Positions 1 to 12,320 of a stretch of 64,000 nt of DNA are shown here, piece after piece. The notes beneath the pieces were generated by a model that had not been told where the DNA came from, searched no databases, and worked only from the letters and a program-made list of their open reading frames with translations. Every line of letters starts with the position of its first letter. The first letter of the stretch is position 1. Source of the stretch: Casuarius casuarius (Eukaryota; Chordata; Aves; Casuariiformes; Casuariidae); contig PTFA01000011.1 of assembly GCA_003342895.1 (NCBI GenBank), forward strand, positions 9,276,778 to 9,340,777, read 5' to 3'. The position numbers and the translations under genes were made by a program.

Positions 1-346
1 TTTTCCTAGCATGAAAAGATAGTATTTTGAACGGTATAAATAAAAGTTGTCAGTAGGTGGGTGCTAACCAGTCAGCTGCATATAAGCCAAAACTCCAAAT
101 TAATATAATTTTTATGTGGTTTTGGTTGAGATTTAATATATTATTAAGAGTTAAGTATTAAAAACATCCATTAATGTTTAAGGCCTTTGCACTGGAAATA
201 CATGCTTGCTATTTCTTCTTCCAGTTTATGGTTTTGTAAACATTACTGAAATGTTGTTGAATGCAGTTAATAGTTACGTCATTAAGTAATAAATTACTAT
301 CACACTTTCCTTCCCCAGACTGCAGGTGCCCCCTTCAAACATTTAC
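1..346 (-). other. ROBO2: ROBO2 intron, partial (3' of the CC3 exon)
   Basis: Non-coding AT-rich sequence after the donor GTAAATGTTTG. I see no exon, repeat or RNA gene in it. Confidence 0.85.
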
Positions 347-607
347 CATGTCTGCTTTGCTATATCAAACTGGTAGGCCCTAGTTAATTCATCAAGGTGG
401 GCTTGAAGCATTGGCTGCATCTCCTCTCGTGGAGAAGGCGTGAGAGTTGCAGTTGACTGTTGCCCAAAGGAGACTGCAGGCGATGAAGCTACCCCTCGGA
501 CAGGAGGTGTGGGAACGCGATCATCGTCTTCTTCAAGCTCATCCTCCATGCCCTGATGTAGGTAGGTCTGAACTGGCAAAGGCGGACACCAACCATCACT
601 GTCATAT
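347..607 (-). CDS. ROBO2: ROBO2 exon: cytoplasmic region with CC3
   Basis: 261 nt, entry phase 2, exit phase 2, 86 full codons. It begins [19 protein letters not shown], continues [19 protein letters not shown] and ends with [13 protein letters not shown] plus TG, which the next exon outside the window completes to Trp. [13 protein letters not shown] is CC3, the proline motif bound by srGAP SH3 domains. It follows an acidic run. The acceptor is TTTTTATTTTAG and the donor GTAAAT. This is the last exon in the window, and the C-terminal tail lies further 3'. Confidence 0.96.
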
Positions 608-3474
608 CTAAAATAAAAACCAAGTAAACTTAGTACATATCAAATCTCATCTCTGATGTGCAGCAGAGGGTATACAGGATTTTTGCTACAATTTAAACAC
701 TTGCAGACAGCGTGAGATTTAACATTTATTGAAAATGGGGTCATAATTGCTCAGATTGCCTTTATTGATTCTATTTAATTTTCCCCACAACTGCTAAGCA
801 ACTTGAACAAGTAGTGCAACAAAAAGATTACAGGTCTGTTACCACATTTATTAATGCTGATAAGATAATGATACTCCATACTCACTAACAAAAATGAAAT
901 AACTCACTTTCTGGACCATTAAACCAGAAGAATGCATTGAAGATTTACCTAGACATGAAAATAAAACCATTCTTAAAACGTAGAGTGCACTTGCACTTAC
1001 ATGCTTTCTTACTCCCATCCTCCCCCCTGTTTATTTATAAATTTATTGCATTTTATTTATTTTGTAGCTTAAATAAGAAACTACACTTTCCACATTGATT
1101 ATGATCTTTCCACACTGCACAAACATAGGATGTTCACACATATAACAGGAACATGTTATATATCTATATACTATAACATGCATATATGTTCATTAATACA
1201 TTCATGTTGTAGCAGCACTCACCCTAAGCATATGCTGTGTCACAGTGCTGATAAGACTAGCTGGTAAGACACATTTAGCATACATCTTAAAAACTCTGCC
1301 AGCACCTCACCTCATAACCAATCTTTAATGGGACTTACCTGGATAGTGCTAAATTTTGGAATATTTTCAAAACACATGCCCTCAAATAAATTAAAATATT
1401 AACAGCTAGCAATACATATGCCATTTCTTCTCTCTTCACATATAAAGAATTTTCTGATAGATATTACATTTGTCTGGAGGAAGTTTTCATCTTACACCAA
1501 GGTTTAAGAGATGATATGCTATATCTGACCAGAGTCAGAAACAGAAGCTTTATAGTCTACTACCACATCTTATGCCTTGCGAGTGATTCAATCCTTCCTT
1601 CTGTCTGTCCTCATCACAGAACTTTCAATCCACTTTTGTATCACAGTATCATCCCAGTACCCTGTCCCTTCGTGACATCAGCATCATCCAGGACCTGTGG
1701 CCCCTACTGACTATGGTCATACCCCAAGCATTATCTCGCCAGAATAATTCTCTAATCTGAACATCGCTCCACTTGTGCACAGCTCTGCCGGGAATCACAC
1801 CAGTCAAATCTCAAAACTTTCTGCTCTTCTAACCTTCAAAACATCCCTGGCAATCCGCAGTGAGCATCTGCACACATTTCTTCTTAACTCCCAGTATATT
1901 CCAAAACACTTCAGGGATAGATAGCACCTTTCAAAAGACAGCCAGACAATCAAAGGCACAGCTACTTCCCTGTCAGCATCATCCCATACTTTAAAGACCA
2001 TTCCGCAAGCATCATAAGTCACTTTCTCTATCTTCTACCCACCTTCAAGAACTGTAGACATCTCTCGTAAGGAGGTATACCTTTTGTTTGCAATACAGGC
2101 AGGTAATGCAGAGTTATGCAGTTAATTTCTCAAACCAGTTTAAAGAATACTCCTTTTAAGGCTCTTTACTTGGAAGCAATTACCATTACCAATTTACCAG
2201 AGAAAGATGGATCACTGCCAATTTTCTCAAGTGAAGTTGGGTTACAAAAAGGCTAGGAAAACAGAGAGGCTCTTAAAACTGTATTATGAATGGAACATCT
2301 ACTTTGAGCAAAACCAAAACATTTCTAAAATTAATGACACTTCTTTTTGCTTATTCAAAAGTTTGTACTCTGTATTCAAAAGTTCAGATTCAGAATAGCT
2401 AGAACAATCTCACTCAATTAGCAGGAAGTCTTTGGAAGAATATCTTGTAATTAAAGCTGCTATTACTTCCTATCTAGATCTATCTATAGATACACACACA
2501 TATGTATGTGTACAGAGGGGCAAATAAATGTTGTATCTTACCACTGGCATTTAGGAGTTTTTGAGTAATTGATTTGTTATCATTACTATTCTTATAACAC
2601 AAAGCCTTAAGAAAATGCTATATGACACGTATGTAATTCCTTAAGAGATGGTTAGGGTATTACTAGCATTAATTTATCTTTCCTTGCAACATTCACTCAT
2701 GACGTTGTCACCCAAAGGGTGAAGGGACCATCCTAACTCATGCTGATAAAAATTTACAGTGCAACAGCTCTGTTGCTTGCTTTCACTCTCTCTCAATCCT
2801 ATGCTTTAGTATAATAGCCTCTTCTTTAAAAGACACAAGACAGAAAGGTACTCCTTAGTGACTTTTTGGTAATGCATAAATGATCTTTGGATGTGCTTGG
2901 CTTTTGACCCTACTTGCTCCAAATCCCCAAATGATCAGCTTGCTAGTTTATTCCTTAACAAAAAGATTCTGCATAAGTACTGTATCTTTACCTAAATTTT
3001 GTTTGAAACAGAAAGGATACTAAGCATGAAGTTCAAGACATTGAGATTCAAGATTTCAGGTACGAGGACCTTTGTCTTTATAATGTAAAATGTTTGAAAA
3101 GGCACCAGTTCTAACATGCATCTTACTAAAAAAATTCTGCAAGCAAAAAAAAGCAAACCCAGCGGACTACGTATTAACATCCTCTCATACAAATTATTTA
3201 GTTATTGGAACTTCTAGAACCATAGCATAGTGAATATTGGTCATACCCATGTCCCTTCTGGTTTCCTGCGTAGACACAACTTGCCAAAAACACATGTAAC
3301 ATCTTTCAAGTACTTCTCATCAAAATCTAAGCACCTTGACTTCACTAGGTACCTCTTATAGTAATTTCATGATAATTAATTTTAAGTCCCTAAATAAGTT
3401 CTGTTTAACAAACACAAATAGTTTTAGTTTCCTCTTGTCAATTTTATTCTATATTAATCTTTTGCTACTAACAA

Positions 3475-3528
3475 GCTTGGTTTATTGTATTGACAGGCTT
3501 GCTTATTGTATTGTTAGGCTTGCTTCTT
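3475..3528. repeat. Degenerate ~21-bp tandem repeat
   Basis: CTTGGTTTATTGTATTGACAG is followed by CTTGCTTATTGTATTGTTAG (with G linkers) and a partial third unit, CTTGCTTC. Confidence 0.75.
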
Positions 3529-5159
3529 CAAAATAAAAAATAGAGGTGACAGATAAGTTGAACAGTCAATACATTTTTGTTTCAAGACAAACATCATTGC
3601 AACGAATAAAGTTTCCCTCTTCAGGTCTTGCTAGAAAGGATTTTTTAATGTAAAAGATATTACATTCTTTTTTCTTAAGACACAAAACGACTATCAAATA
3701 TGCTGATATCCAGCAGTTAATATTCCATTTTTAAGTTTTAATCAATAGGAATAAATAAAAATAACCAATGATAACTTTATGAAGACTGTTGTTACTGGGA
3801 TGGGCTCCCATATTGGGATTGGTCATGCATATTACTGGTGAAAAAATATAAATAGATGATAATAAATAAGTAATCAGCACTTAGTTATTGTCAAATTTAT
3901 TAGATAAAACCAAGAAAAAACATTGTCTCTGAAAAGGGAGGAAAAGGGAATATGTTTGACTGGAATATGCCACTACAGAGAAAGAGAAACTGCAAAGTCT
4001 CTGCCATATATACAAGTGGAAATTGAGGAGGACAGCAAGGAACAAACACGGAGTTTGTGGAGGAAGGGCAGAGTCCCACAGGAAAGAGCTTGCCTGGGAA
4101 ACAACAGTATAAATGGACTTTCTAGATAGGTTAAATAGTAATTCAAGATATCAAAAAATCTACCATATTACATAAAATGGCCATAACTTGGATTAAAATG
4201 ATCATCTTTCATTAAGAGTGTTGCAGTTCAGGGAAGAATGGAAGTGAATGCAGACCTTGATTCTTCTGGGGAGAAGGTGGTAGAGAGGGCCAAGAGTGTG
4301 CACTTTTTCTTCCTTATCTGAGTAAGTCTGTGATTAAGTTAGGTGACTTTTTTTAATTGTTATTGATTACTTTACACATTTATGAGCCAACAGGCCTCTG
4401 ACGTTAATTTCTAGTAAGCAAAATAAGGTGTCAAAGCTGTTTAATTTATTTGGGATGCCCATATCAATGAAATTCACACTTGAATTCAAGGGTTATGGGT
4501 AGAGGAGCACAGAAAGATAAGTGTTTTTTTAGATGCCACTTTCCTTGTTTTATTGTTCTAAATATTCATCTTTCATAGCATACTGTAAGAATTTATTAAA
4601 GTTTTTCTGTTTGGAAGACCATTTTTAATTATTATTCACAGTATAATTATGTCTGAATATAATGAATTCTAAAATTAAAACACATACTGTACTTTTAATA
4701 CATAGTATACATCAGAGAAAATCAAGAAAAACAAAGAAGTTTAAAAAATCAAAAAAATTGCCAGGTTTTCTACCCAGTATGTGAATATTAAAGGCAACAT
4801 AGGGAATGCAGTCTATGATTCTTTCCATTTTAGCATGTTGAAAAACACAGAAACAACATCAGCCCCTAAATACAGAAAGACCCTTAAGACTGGATAGATC
4901 CTCTGAAAGCATAGTCATTGGGGCTTCACTGGGTTCAGCAGAATTGGTTGCAAATTACTGTAGCTCAGGACTGATGCTGTAAGCCTAATTTTCAATTTCT
5001 TTTTTGCCTTTGGTAAGATGCACGTTAGGTCTGGTTACAACTGCTACTAATGAAAAAAAAAAAACAGAAAAGACTAATTTGAAAGATAAACAGAGGAAAA
5101 ACTAAGTCTGAATTCTGGAGAGCCTGGAAGGCTATTTATCCTTAAATAACCAGCACTGT

Positions 5160-5188
5160 CTTGGTGACTAAAACAATTAGTCACCAAG
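5160..5188. repeat. Perfect 12-bp inverted repeat (hairpin)
   Basis: CTTGGTGACTAA, a five-base loop AACAA, then TTAGTCACCAAG. All 12 pairs match. Confidence 0.85.
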
Positions 5189-6604
5189 CTAGATAACAGA
5201 TACTTTATGTAACTGAGGAGTCAAGCCCTGTGTCACAAAGGCTTTCATGAGAAGGTACATCAGTTTACCTGTCTTTTATACTATTGCATTGTCCTTAAAG
5301 AAAACGCAAGTTGTTTGCTTATTATAGCATAACTGGTTTTTGTGAAATAGTTGCACGGGAATTTTTAAGGATGTAATTAATATTGAGAAATATCAAACAG
5401 CTACACTATGTCAAATTTGTTTCACCTTTTTTTAGCAGAATAAAGAACATAACGATTTTATGCTCTTTTTGCCTTGAGGTTTAAGCAACACTAATAATCA
5501 GTAAGGTTATACATTGTCCCTCACATTCACTTTAGAATTCTAACTCATAAACAGCCTGAATGGAATTTCATTTTAAAAGGGACTCCAGCGACTTACATAA
5601 TTAGTTATTATTCAATTTGAGTTGAAGGACTTGGCATAAATCCAAATATTAACATTTATTTCTTCTAATTTTCATCATAAAAGTAGTAATGACCAGTTTA
5701 TCCTTATAAAAGAGATAGTATTTGAAATATTTTTATTCAACAAGCTATTACAGCGATTTTTAAAACATGTCTTTCATCCTTAGGAAATATTGATTAACCC
5801 ATGAATTCAAACAGGTAGATATTTGTCCCAGACAGAACTCCAATGATTCTCAAGGCTCCAACAGAGATGATCACAATAAACTATTTTTCTATATATTTGG
5901 ATTTTTCTCCAGAGTTTGATAAAATAGTAATTCATATAATTTCACATTATTAAAAACATTCCATAATTGCTCTCTGTGTAGGAAATGTCTCTTCTCTCTT
6001 TAGTGCTTTCTATGTGATTTTGTGTTCTTGAGAACAAGTTTAAGCTATCCAAAAATAAGTGTAAGGTTCCAGAAATTCAAGAGTTGTTTAAACTCAAGAA
6101 ATGCCTATAAATAGCATGCCTTTCTCAACCGTGAAATTTCTTTTAAAAGCCGATGAGAAGATTATTATCCACTGGTTGATGTTCTAAAATTAATCCAATT
6201 TAGTGAGGTTTTTCTCGTTCTGCTGGCTCTCATATTTCTAAACATCAAACTAGTAAAAAAATACAAAGAGCCAGATTATGTCATCCTTACTCACTCCGAG
6301 TCCCATCATCTGCAAGCAGTCCAACAGAATTCAATTAAGCTACCTGTGAAGCGAGATACTTCTCAGCATGAGTAAGCATAGAAGCCCTACATGATGATGA
6401 AGCAAGGTCACTTTTATTTCCATCTTCGGTCATCATCAAGAGAAGCTATTCAAACATTCCTCTTCTATAGCCTTGAATAAAGCTATAGGATAAGCCCTTC
6501 TCTCCTTTTTAAAAAACAAAATAGAATAATATTGTAATTTGGCAGAAGAGGCCTCATCTCTGCAAACCATGGATTTTTCTTCAACAGAAAAAGAAAAAAA
6601 TTAC

Positions 6605-6761
6605 CCTGCTTCTTGCTGATCCACCCCATAGTGTTCCAGCTCTGTGCCTGGAAGCGGCTGCACGGGAGGAGGTGGGAGGGGAACATTGGCCCAGTTTGAA
6701 CCATTATTTTTCTGGGGCTTGGCAGTATTTTTGTTTTTCTTCTTTTTCCCTCCTTTGCCAC
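6605..6761 (-). CDS. ROBO2: ROBO2 exon: cytoplasmic region with CC2 (Ena/VASP site)
   Basis: 157 nt, entry phase 1, exit phase 2. It gives GKGGKKKKNKNTAKPQKNNG, SNWANVPLPPPPVQPLPG and TELEHYGVDQQEA plus two bases. LPPPPVQP is the CC2 motif, a site for the EVH1 domain of Ena/VASP proteins, and is preceded by a strongly basic lysine cluster. The acceptor is GGATTTGCAG and the donor GTAATTTT. Two overlapping open frames on the same strand are shadows. Confidence 0.96.
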
Positions 6762-8722
6762 CTGCAAATCCAAAAAGAAAAAGAAATAGTTAGAGGTATA
6801 ATGTGAAAAGAAAGCTGGCTATTTACATTTCTTTGAAAGAATTCAGATTCCAGATGGCATGCCCAAAAAAAGAAGATATATTTATAGCTTAGCAGAATCA
6901 GGATCAACGTGTTAATGTTGTTACAAGGTTATAAATAATAACAGACTGGAATGGAAAAATATTCTACATAATTGCTGAAAAACAGTTCTTTTTAAAATAT
7001 GAACTCGATACAGTCACACCACAATAGTGCATAACCAAAGAAAGACATATTTCACTGTATCAAAGATGTATTTACTGATTTATTCATGTCTGCTTTAGGA
7101 CTTCTTGCATTCATTGTTGGATAAAAATATAATAGACCATGGCAAATTCTTTCAAATGTCAGAATCCAGTGCGCTTATAACACTGTTTTGCATAATCTCT
7201 TTCTGTGGAAAACACAGAGGTTAAGGACACAATCTAAAAAAATTGTCATGATATTAATTTCTTTCAGTCAAAATGAGAAGTGTAAGTTGTCAAAACAAAA
7301 AGAAATGGCTTTTTTGCTCAAATGAATTTAGTAGTTCCATTTTTCAAAATATCAACAAGCTGTTTGCAATGTTTTAGGGTTCAAATATCTTGTGCCAAAA
7401 TGGACAGTTCTAAATCTGATGTACAACTCTAATGGAAGATGGTGGTGGAAATGAGGTTAGCAATGCATCTTGCTTTAGCCCTCTTCTCCTTTCTTACTGT
7501 CCTGTATCCACTTCTCCATTTGAGACAATTTTATTTGTGGGAAAGTGATCTTACAGAAAAAGCTCTCTTTCCATTTGTTTCCCTTCTTTTTTTTACGCTC
7601 ACCCTTTTTTTTTCTAGTCAGCAATTCATTAGGAAGAAGAATGGGACAAAAATTATTTCAAGATCCTTGACTGCTTTCAAAACCATCTATTTTTTGCCAC
7701 TTCGTTGTGGCTTTCAAACTCACTGGGTTGTTGGGCAGAAGAATTATCTGTCATGTGCTTTTTCAGTGCGGTACGCAGCGAGCAGTCACTCTTTCTTTGC
7801 CTGTTGCAGAAAGCACAGTCTAATCCAGCTTACCCACTGTCATCTCATGCTGATTTATGAGTGTCAGCCAAAAAACCATGTAAAAAGTTCTCAGCAGCAA
7901 TGAATCAAAAAAGCCACAAAGGACTTGCAAGGAATGGGGGAACTGTGTGCACCGGCGTGCACCAGTCTGTTTGCCACAGCTCTAGCTTTAGGCACAGAGA
8001 CATCCCGGAGGAGGTGCAATTCTAGGGCCAGAGACAAGCTTGTGTCACGGGACTTGTGGTCTGGACACAAGGGCTTTCTTCTCCTATCTCCAGCTGTCAG
8101 CTGGACCCAAAAAGGAAAGAATAGAGAGGGAGGAAACAACATGGTTGTGTGGTTTAGAACCAGCCAAGCCTTTTCTTTTCACCTCCTGTTCTGGCTGCTA
8201 GAGCCAGGCTTGTTGTCTGGCAAGATTTCTAATCAGCCTAGCTGGCAGCAGGTTGCAAAGGGGACCTCTTTTTCTCCACAACCCAGCTCCAGAGCAGGGC
8301 TCTTCCTTCCTCGACCTGGGATATTTACAGTAAGTCCAGAAAAGATCCTGTCATTCACTATTTGGGAACTGAGCTGGTATTCCATCTATTAGGCTGCCAG
8401 ACAGGCTCTTCTGTTCTTTTGTAGTTTGGCAGAGAGGGAGAAGCGTTCTTGAAAAGGGAAAGAACATTTTGATCAACAAAAAGGAAACCGCAGTGGTAGT
8501 GGCAATGGAGGAACAAATGCATGAAACATCTTGAGGGAAAACAAAGCTTTCAAAGTACAGGTACAGGCAAAAGTGGAGTTAGAAATAAGGTCATGGAAAT
8601 GTACAAAGGAAGTATATGAACTTTAACTAGTAGGATACGGGGAAAATTTGGAAAAATCTGCAGGTATAGGAACCAAAAAGAGCTGCAGGAGGGGCTGCTT
8701 TGGGAGGGAAGTGAACATGAAT

Positions 8723-8760
8723 GTGAGTGAGTGAGTGAGTGAGTGTGTGTGTGCGTGTGC
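8723..8760. repeat. GAGT/GT microsatellite
   Basis: About five GTGA units followed by (GT)n and interrupted GTGC. Simple sequence repeat. Confidence 0.9.
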
Positions 8761-10717
8761 ATGCTTTTGTGTAGGAGGGGGATTAAACTAGGAGTACTCA
8801 AACAAAAGAAATGCAGAGGAGACCTTCTTCTTAGAGATTACTTGAGGTGGAGAGGGAGATTTTGAAAGTGTAGCATCTTGGTATGCTTAGGAGACCGGTA
8901 AAATGAAAGTCGGATGTGTGGGGCACAAGTATGGTGTAAATTGCAGGGTTTTGGAGAGAAAGGGCAAAGATAATGGAGTTGTCAGAAAGAGTGAAGCAAA
9001 GAGCTGAGAAACTGTTCAGATGAAGAAATAAAAAAAAGGCAGTCCAAGGACATTACTAGTAGGGGAAACAACCTACATTGTACAGTTGGGCAGGAGATTT
9101 CTCTTTTCCTTACTCTGTGGGTAGAGTTACTCTGCTGTCAGACTAGTGGAACAGACAACTTTTACATAGTGCCTGATCTGCATTTGAAAACTTGCACAGA
9201 AGCCTTATTTCTCTCTATCTAATGGAGACTCCATCTCCATCTCTATGGAGACCCTGCTATAATAATTGGACTATTTGATGGTCTCCCTCAATTTCTCATG
9301 TTGCAGCTGGTCTGCATTATATACATAATTAGGGGGCAAGGGACAGCAAAATACTGAATCTGCAGTCTAATAGTCTGACACTAATCAGAGCCATGGGGCA
9401 TCCAGGTATGAGCTCTATTCTGGTGACTACAGGGAGTGCCCTGGCTGAGGAAAGCTTGGATAACCTGAAATTTCCAGATCTCATCAGAAATTCTACTTCA
9501 GACTGACAAACACTGCACAAAACATGTTTCACTTGAAATATTTTTTCAAAGTCCAGCTTTTGATGAACTGGCATTTTCCAATGAAAAATTTTCATTGTGT
9601 TTTCTCAGAAAGTTCTTAGCCAGCTGTAACTGTCAACACATTTAAAGTGTGATACTGCCCTTTGATAACTGGCACATACGTACCTCAGCATATCAATTCC
9701 TGCATTTTCATGCAGTCAGAGGAGCAAGCTGATTTTCTAAGCTACTTGCCAATACATCTCACATACAAGGAACAAGCACCTTTCCTAAAGTATCACATGA
9801 ACTTAACTCTCAGATCCCTCTCTGTCAATGCTATAAGCCTATTTTTCTATCACACTCAAAGCAGCTAGTATTTCCATAAAAAGACATTTCCATACAAGAC
9901 TTGCAAATACATTTGGCTATTTGAATTATGGGCCAATGTTTACAGGATTCTAATCTCAACATTTATTTTGAAAAGTCATTAAAATTGACATACAGAAGCC
10001 ATTTCTGGGGTAGATCTGTACTGTTATGATTGTTCCAACTTATAACTGAACTTCAAAAGGCTATGGATATAGTACAAATTTGAAATTGAAGTCTCTTCAG
10101 CTCTCTCCTATTTTGGTTAAGCATAATAGCAGACTTCCATTTTAATTGTAGGCCTTTTAGTTTTCTTCTTGAAAAAAAGGACATAATTATAAATAAAGGA
10201 CCATAAGCAACAAGTAACTAAAACTAAAGAAATCAATAAAAGAGGTATTTTTAAATATAATACACGATCAAAGTATTACAGTCATTTTCATCCAATGAAA
10301 ATGTGTCATGTTTCAAATATAACATGCAGCACACACATAAAATTTACATTCTGTTTGTATGCAGACTTGACACAATTTTTGCAACCCCAATCATCTTACA
10401 GGGCCTACATTTATTTCTGAGTGAGCTGCTTGATTGAAAAACACATTCAGAAATGGCTCGTGTGAGCAGGGAATCTGGTAGCAACTCAACAAAAATATTC
10501 ATCTCCTCATGAAGTCTAGTGCAGGAAGGTCTATAAACTGCAGATTGATGTGGAAATACATTCGCAGTATGCTATCAGGGCAAGAATGTTACAAAGCAAG
10601 GTTTGCAATTGCCGTAAAGCGCTGGGCGCACTGGTTGGGAGGATTTTCTAATAGGTTTTGCAAAAGGCTTTTTGGGGTTTGGGGTCTTTTTTTTTGCTTG
10701 CTTTCTTTCTTTTGCAG

Positions 10718-10868
10718 CGGCGGCCAAGGCAACGTGGCTCGTCGACGTTCCTGGGGGCGGACACCCTCCTGCTCAGCTGGGGACTGCGCCTGGGGGGCGT
10801 GCTGCTGCCCCAGTGAGCTGCCTAGCGGACCCCCCTCCGCCGCCCCTTGCCCCAGCGGTGGAACCAAC
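10718..10868. other. CpG- and GC-rich block beside the cassette exon
   Basis: A sharp GC-rich block with many CG dinucleotides stands out in AT-rich intron. On the transcript strand it begins immediately after the cassette donor and contains G runs (GGGG, GGGG, GGGGGG). On the plus strand it is preceded by a strong acceptor-like tract, CTTTCTTTCTTTTGCAG, ending at 10717. It may be a splicing regulator, a small CpG island or part of an antisense transcript. I cannot choose between these. Confidence 0.5.
10828..10861 (-). promoter_or_regulatory. G-run element downstream of the cassette donor
   Basis: Read on the transcript, GCTGGGGCAAGGGGCGG followed by CGGAGGGGGG lies about 10 to 40 nt after the weak GTTGGT donor. 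Intronic G triplets near weak 5' splice sites are known enhancers bound by hnRNP F/H. The element is seen, the role inferred. Confidence 0.4.
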
Positions 10869-10994
10869 CTGAGAGGCTGCCACTCCTTTCGGAGCTGTTG
10901 TGGGAGCTGGTGGTGCTGAAATCCTGCGACTGGTTGTGTGGCAATCTATTAGCCAAGCCCTCAGCCACGCGGTAGTCAGGGATGTAAAGCAAGG
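10869..10994 (-). CDS. ROBO2: ROBO2 alternative 126-nt cytoplasmic cassette exon
   Basis: 126 nt (42 codons), phase 1 to phase 1, so it is optional without frame change. It reads (A)LLYIPDYRVAEGLANRLPHN, QSQDFSTTSSHNS and SERSGSLS plus one base. I recognise this as the variant insert known in mammalian ROBO2 (LLYIPDYR...SERSGSLSG), joining onto GKGGKKKK. ROBO1 has the related NSSDRGSSTSGSQ in the same place. The acceptor is TTTAACCCTTAG and the donor GTTGGT is weak. It matches the position of the Robo1/2 cassette called e21, reported to be NOVA-regulated in mouse neurons. A very GC-rich intron segment with G runs on the transcript follows the donor. Confidence 0.9.
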
Positions 10995-11380
10995 CTAAGG
11001 GTTAAAGGGCACAGGTCACAGTGGCATCGTGTGATTAGTCGACAGCACAAGCACATGCAACACATGCAGTTAGCAAGTCAACGGCGGATGTGGCGGGGCT
11101 GCGATTTTTTTCAATCACTTTTTTCTTTTTTTCTTTCATGTATGCCTGTCCTAGCCTAATGGAAGGCAGATGGGTTGGTGGTTATCGCAGGACAGAGAGG
11201 ACCGAAAGCACAGAACAATATATTTTGTGACAGAGTGAAGTTCAGCACGCATGCAAGGTATATAAGTATTAGTTACAGCAAAAATGAGCGGTGCCTCACG
11301 CACTAAAAATAATTTTCTAATTCATGCATAGATGATACAGAATAAAGCCGAGGGCTCTGGAAAATAAGAAGTGGAATTAC
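10995..11380 (-). other. ROBO2: Short ROBO2 intron between CC1 exon and the cassette
   Basis: 386 bp, the shortest intron seen. On the transcript it contains several YCAY tetranucleotides (for example in GCCACATC and AATCACACG) in the last 120 nt before the cassette acceptor. That would suit, but does not prove, NOVA binding. Confidence 0.8.
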
Positions 11381-11662
11381 CGTTGTTGCCTTTGCCTTGG
11401 TCTGGGAGAGAGTAACCGAATCCCATCAGGTCATTTTTTTGCTGAATTGAGCTCTTCCACTGAGGATCAGGTAAGTCGACTGCCAACTCATGGATGCTGC
11501 TGGAATGCAGTATCTGGGTGGTGGCATATGGCGTAGCTTGCGTTATTTGGCTGGAACTGTTGTAACTAGTTTTGGTGGTGAAGTCAATGCTGCTGTAAAT
11601 GGCTCCATCTGAAAGCATAGTAGCGGTTTTATCTCCTTGCCCTGGCACTGGCGGCAGCACAT
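11381..11662 (-). CDS. ROBO2: ROBO2 exon: cytoplasmic region with CC1
   Basis: 282 nt, phase 1 to phase 1, 93 full codons. It begins (D)VLPPVPGQGDKTATMLSDG and ends LMGFGYSLPDQGKGNN plus one base. The central TQATPYATTQILHS is CC1, a tyrosine motif that Abl kinase phosphorylates in Robo proteins and that also mediates contacts with other receptors. The acceptor is GTTCACCACAG and the donor GTAATTCC. The exit phase lets it join either the alternative cassette at 10869-10994 or the next core exon directly. Confidence 0.96.
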
Positions 11663-12320
11663 CTGTGGTGAACATAGGGGAATGAAACAAATCACTGATG
11701 CACAGGAAGCCTGAAAATATCAAGGTTTAAGATGAAAAATAAATGTGTCATTGTGCACGTTTGCATTTCAGCTGAGACAGGTCCATGAGCCAACGAAGGG
11801 AAGATGATGTACAACCATCTCCAAGCTATCAGCATCTGTGACAGGCCTACCGCTTGTCCTTCACGTCTCACTGCCTAAAACCATCTTTTCTTTCCATACC
11901 TTCAACTGTGAAAGGAGGTTTCGAATATTTCTCTACTAAAGAATGTTTCCAATTGTTCACTATAAGTCAGAACCTGTCTGGGCTTCAGGGAAATGATGAA
12001 AGGAGAGAAATCTACAAATCACAGGGGAAACACTCTCAGCAAATACCTAGCAAAACTATTAAATGGATGCTGAAGCTCCCAAAGCAATTTTTTAAAGGCA
12101 CCACCTTCACTTCCTTGAAGTTTGATGCATCAGTTTATCTAATTTCCTTTTAGACACAAACTAGTACATTTCTCCTTGCCAATAAAAGAAAAGCCTAACA
12201 ACAATAAGTTGTTCCTGAAATGTGAAAAAAAATTCTGTTATTCTGAAGGGATTTAAGTGATCAGTCTCTTAAAATGGCAAAGCAGTGTTCATAATGGAGA
12301 ACAACTTCTTCAAATACTCA

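Larger units (their letters stand above)
608..6604 (-). other. ROBO2: ROBO2 intron between CC2 and CC3 exons
   Basis: About 6.0 kb. It contains a short AT/CA simple run near 2480-2510, a degenerate ~21-bp direct repeat (3475-3528) and a 12-bp perfect inverted repeat (5160-5188). No exon with matching phase was found. The remaining sequence is AT-rich and unremarkable. Confidence 0.85.
6762..10868 (-). other. ROBO2: ROBO2 intron between the e21-like cassette and CC2 exon
   Basis: About 4.1 kb. It holds a GAGT/GT microsatellite (8723-8760) and, at its 5' end, a CpG- and GC-rich block (about 10718-10868) starting at the cassette donor. Two adjacent plus-strand open frames of about 155 codons (7439-7903, 7925-8392) show no recognisable domain and are treated as chance. 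Confidence 0.8.

Noticed and set aside
1339..1348. 10-nt microexon-like segment with donor GTAAGTCC
   Set aside because: Length would break the ROBO2 frame and the acceptor (CCAAAATTTAG) lacks a pyrimidine tract.
7439..8392. Two adjacent plus-strand open frames of about 155 codons
   Set aside because: Phe/Leu/Ser-rich low-information translation, no domain, no promoter or polyadenylation context, inside a ROBO2 intron. Chance open frames.
11322..11380. Extension of the CC1 exon frame past GNN into NSTSYFPEPS
   Set aside because: A clear donor lies at 11380 and the extension has no ROBO2 similarity. It would be intron read-through ending in a stop.
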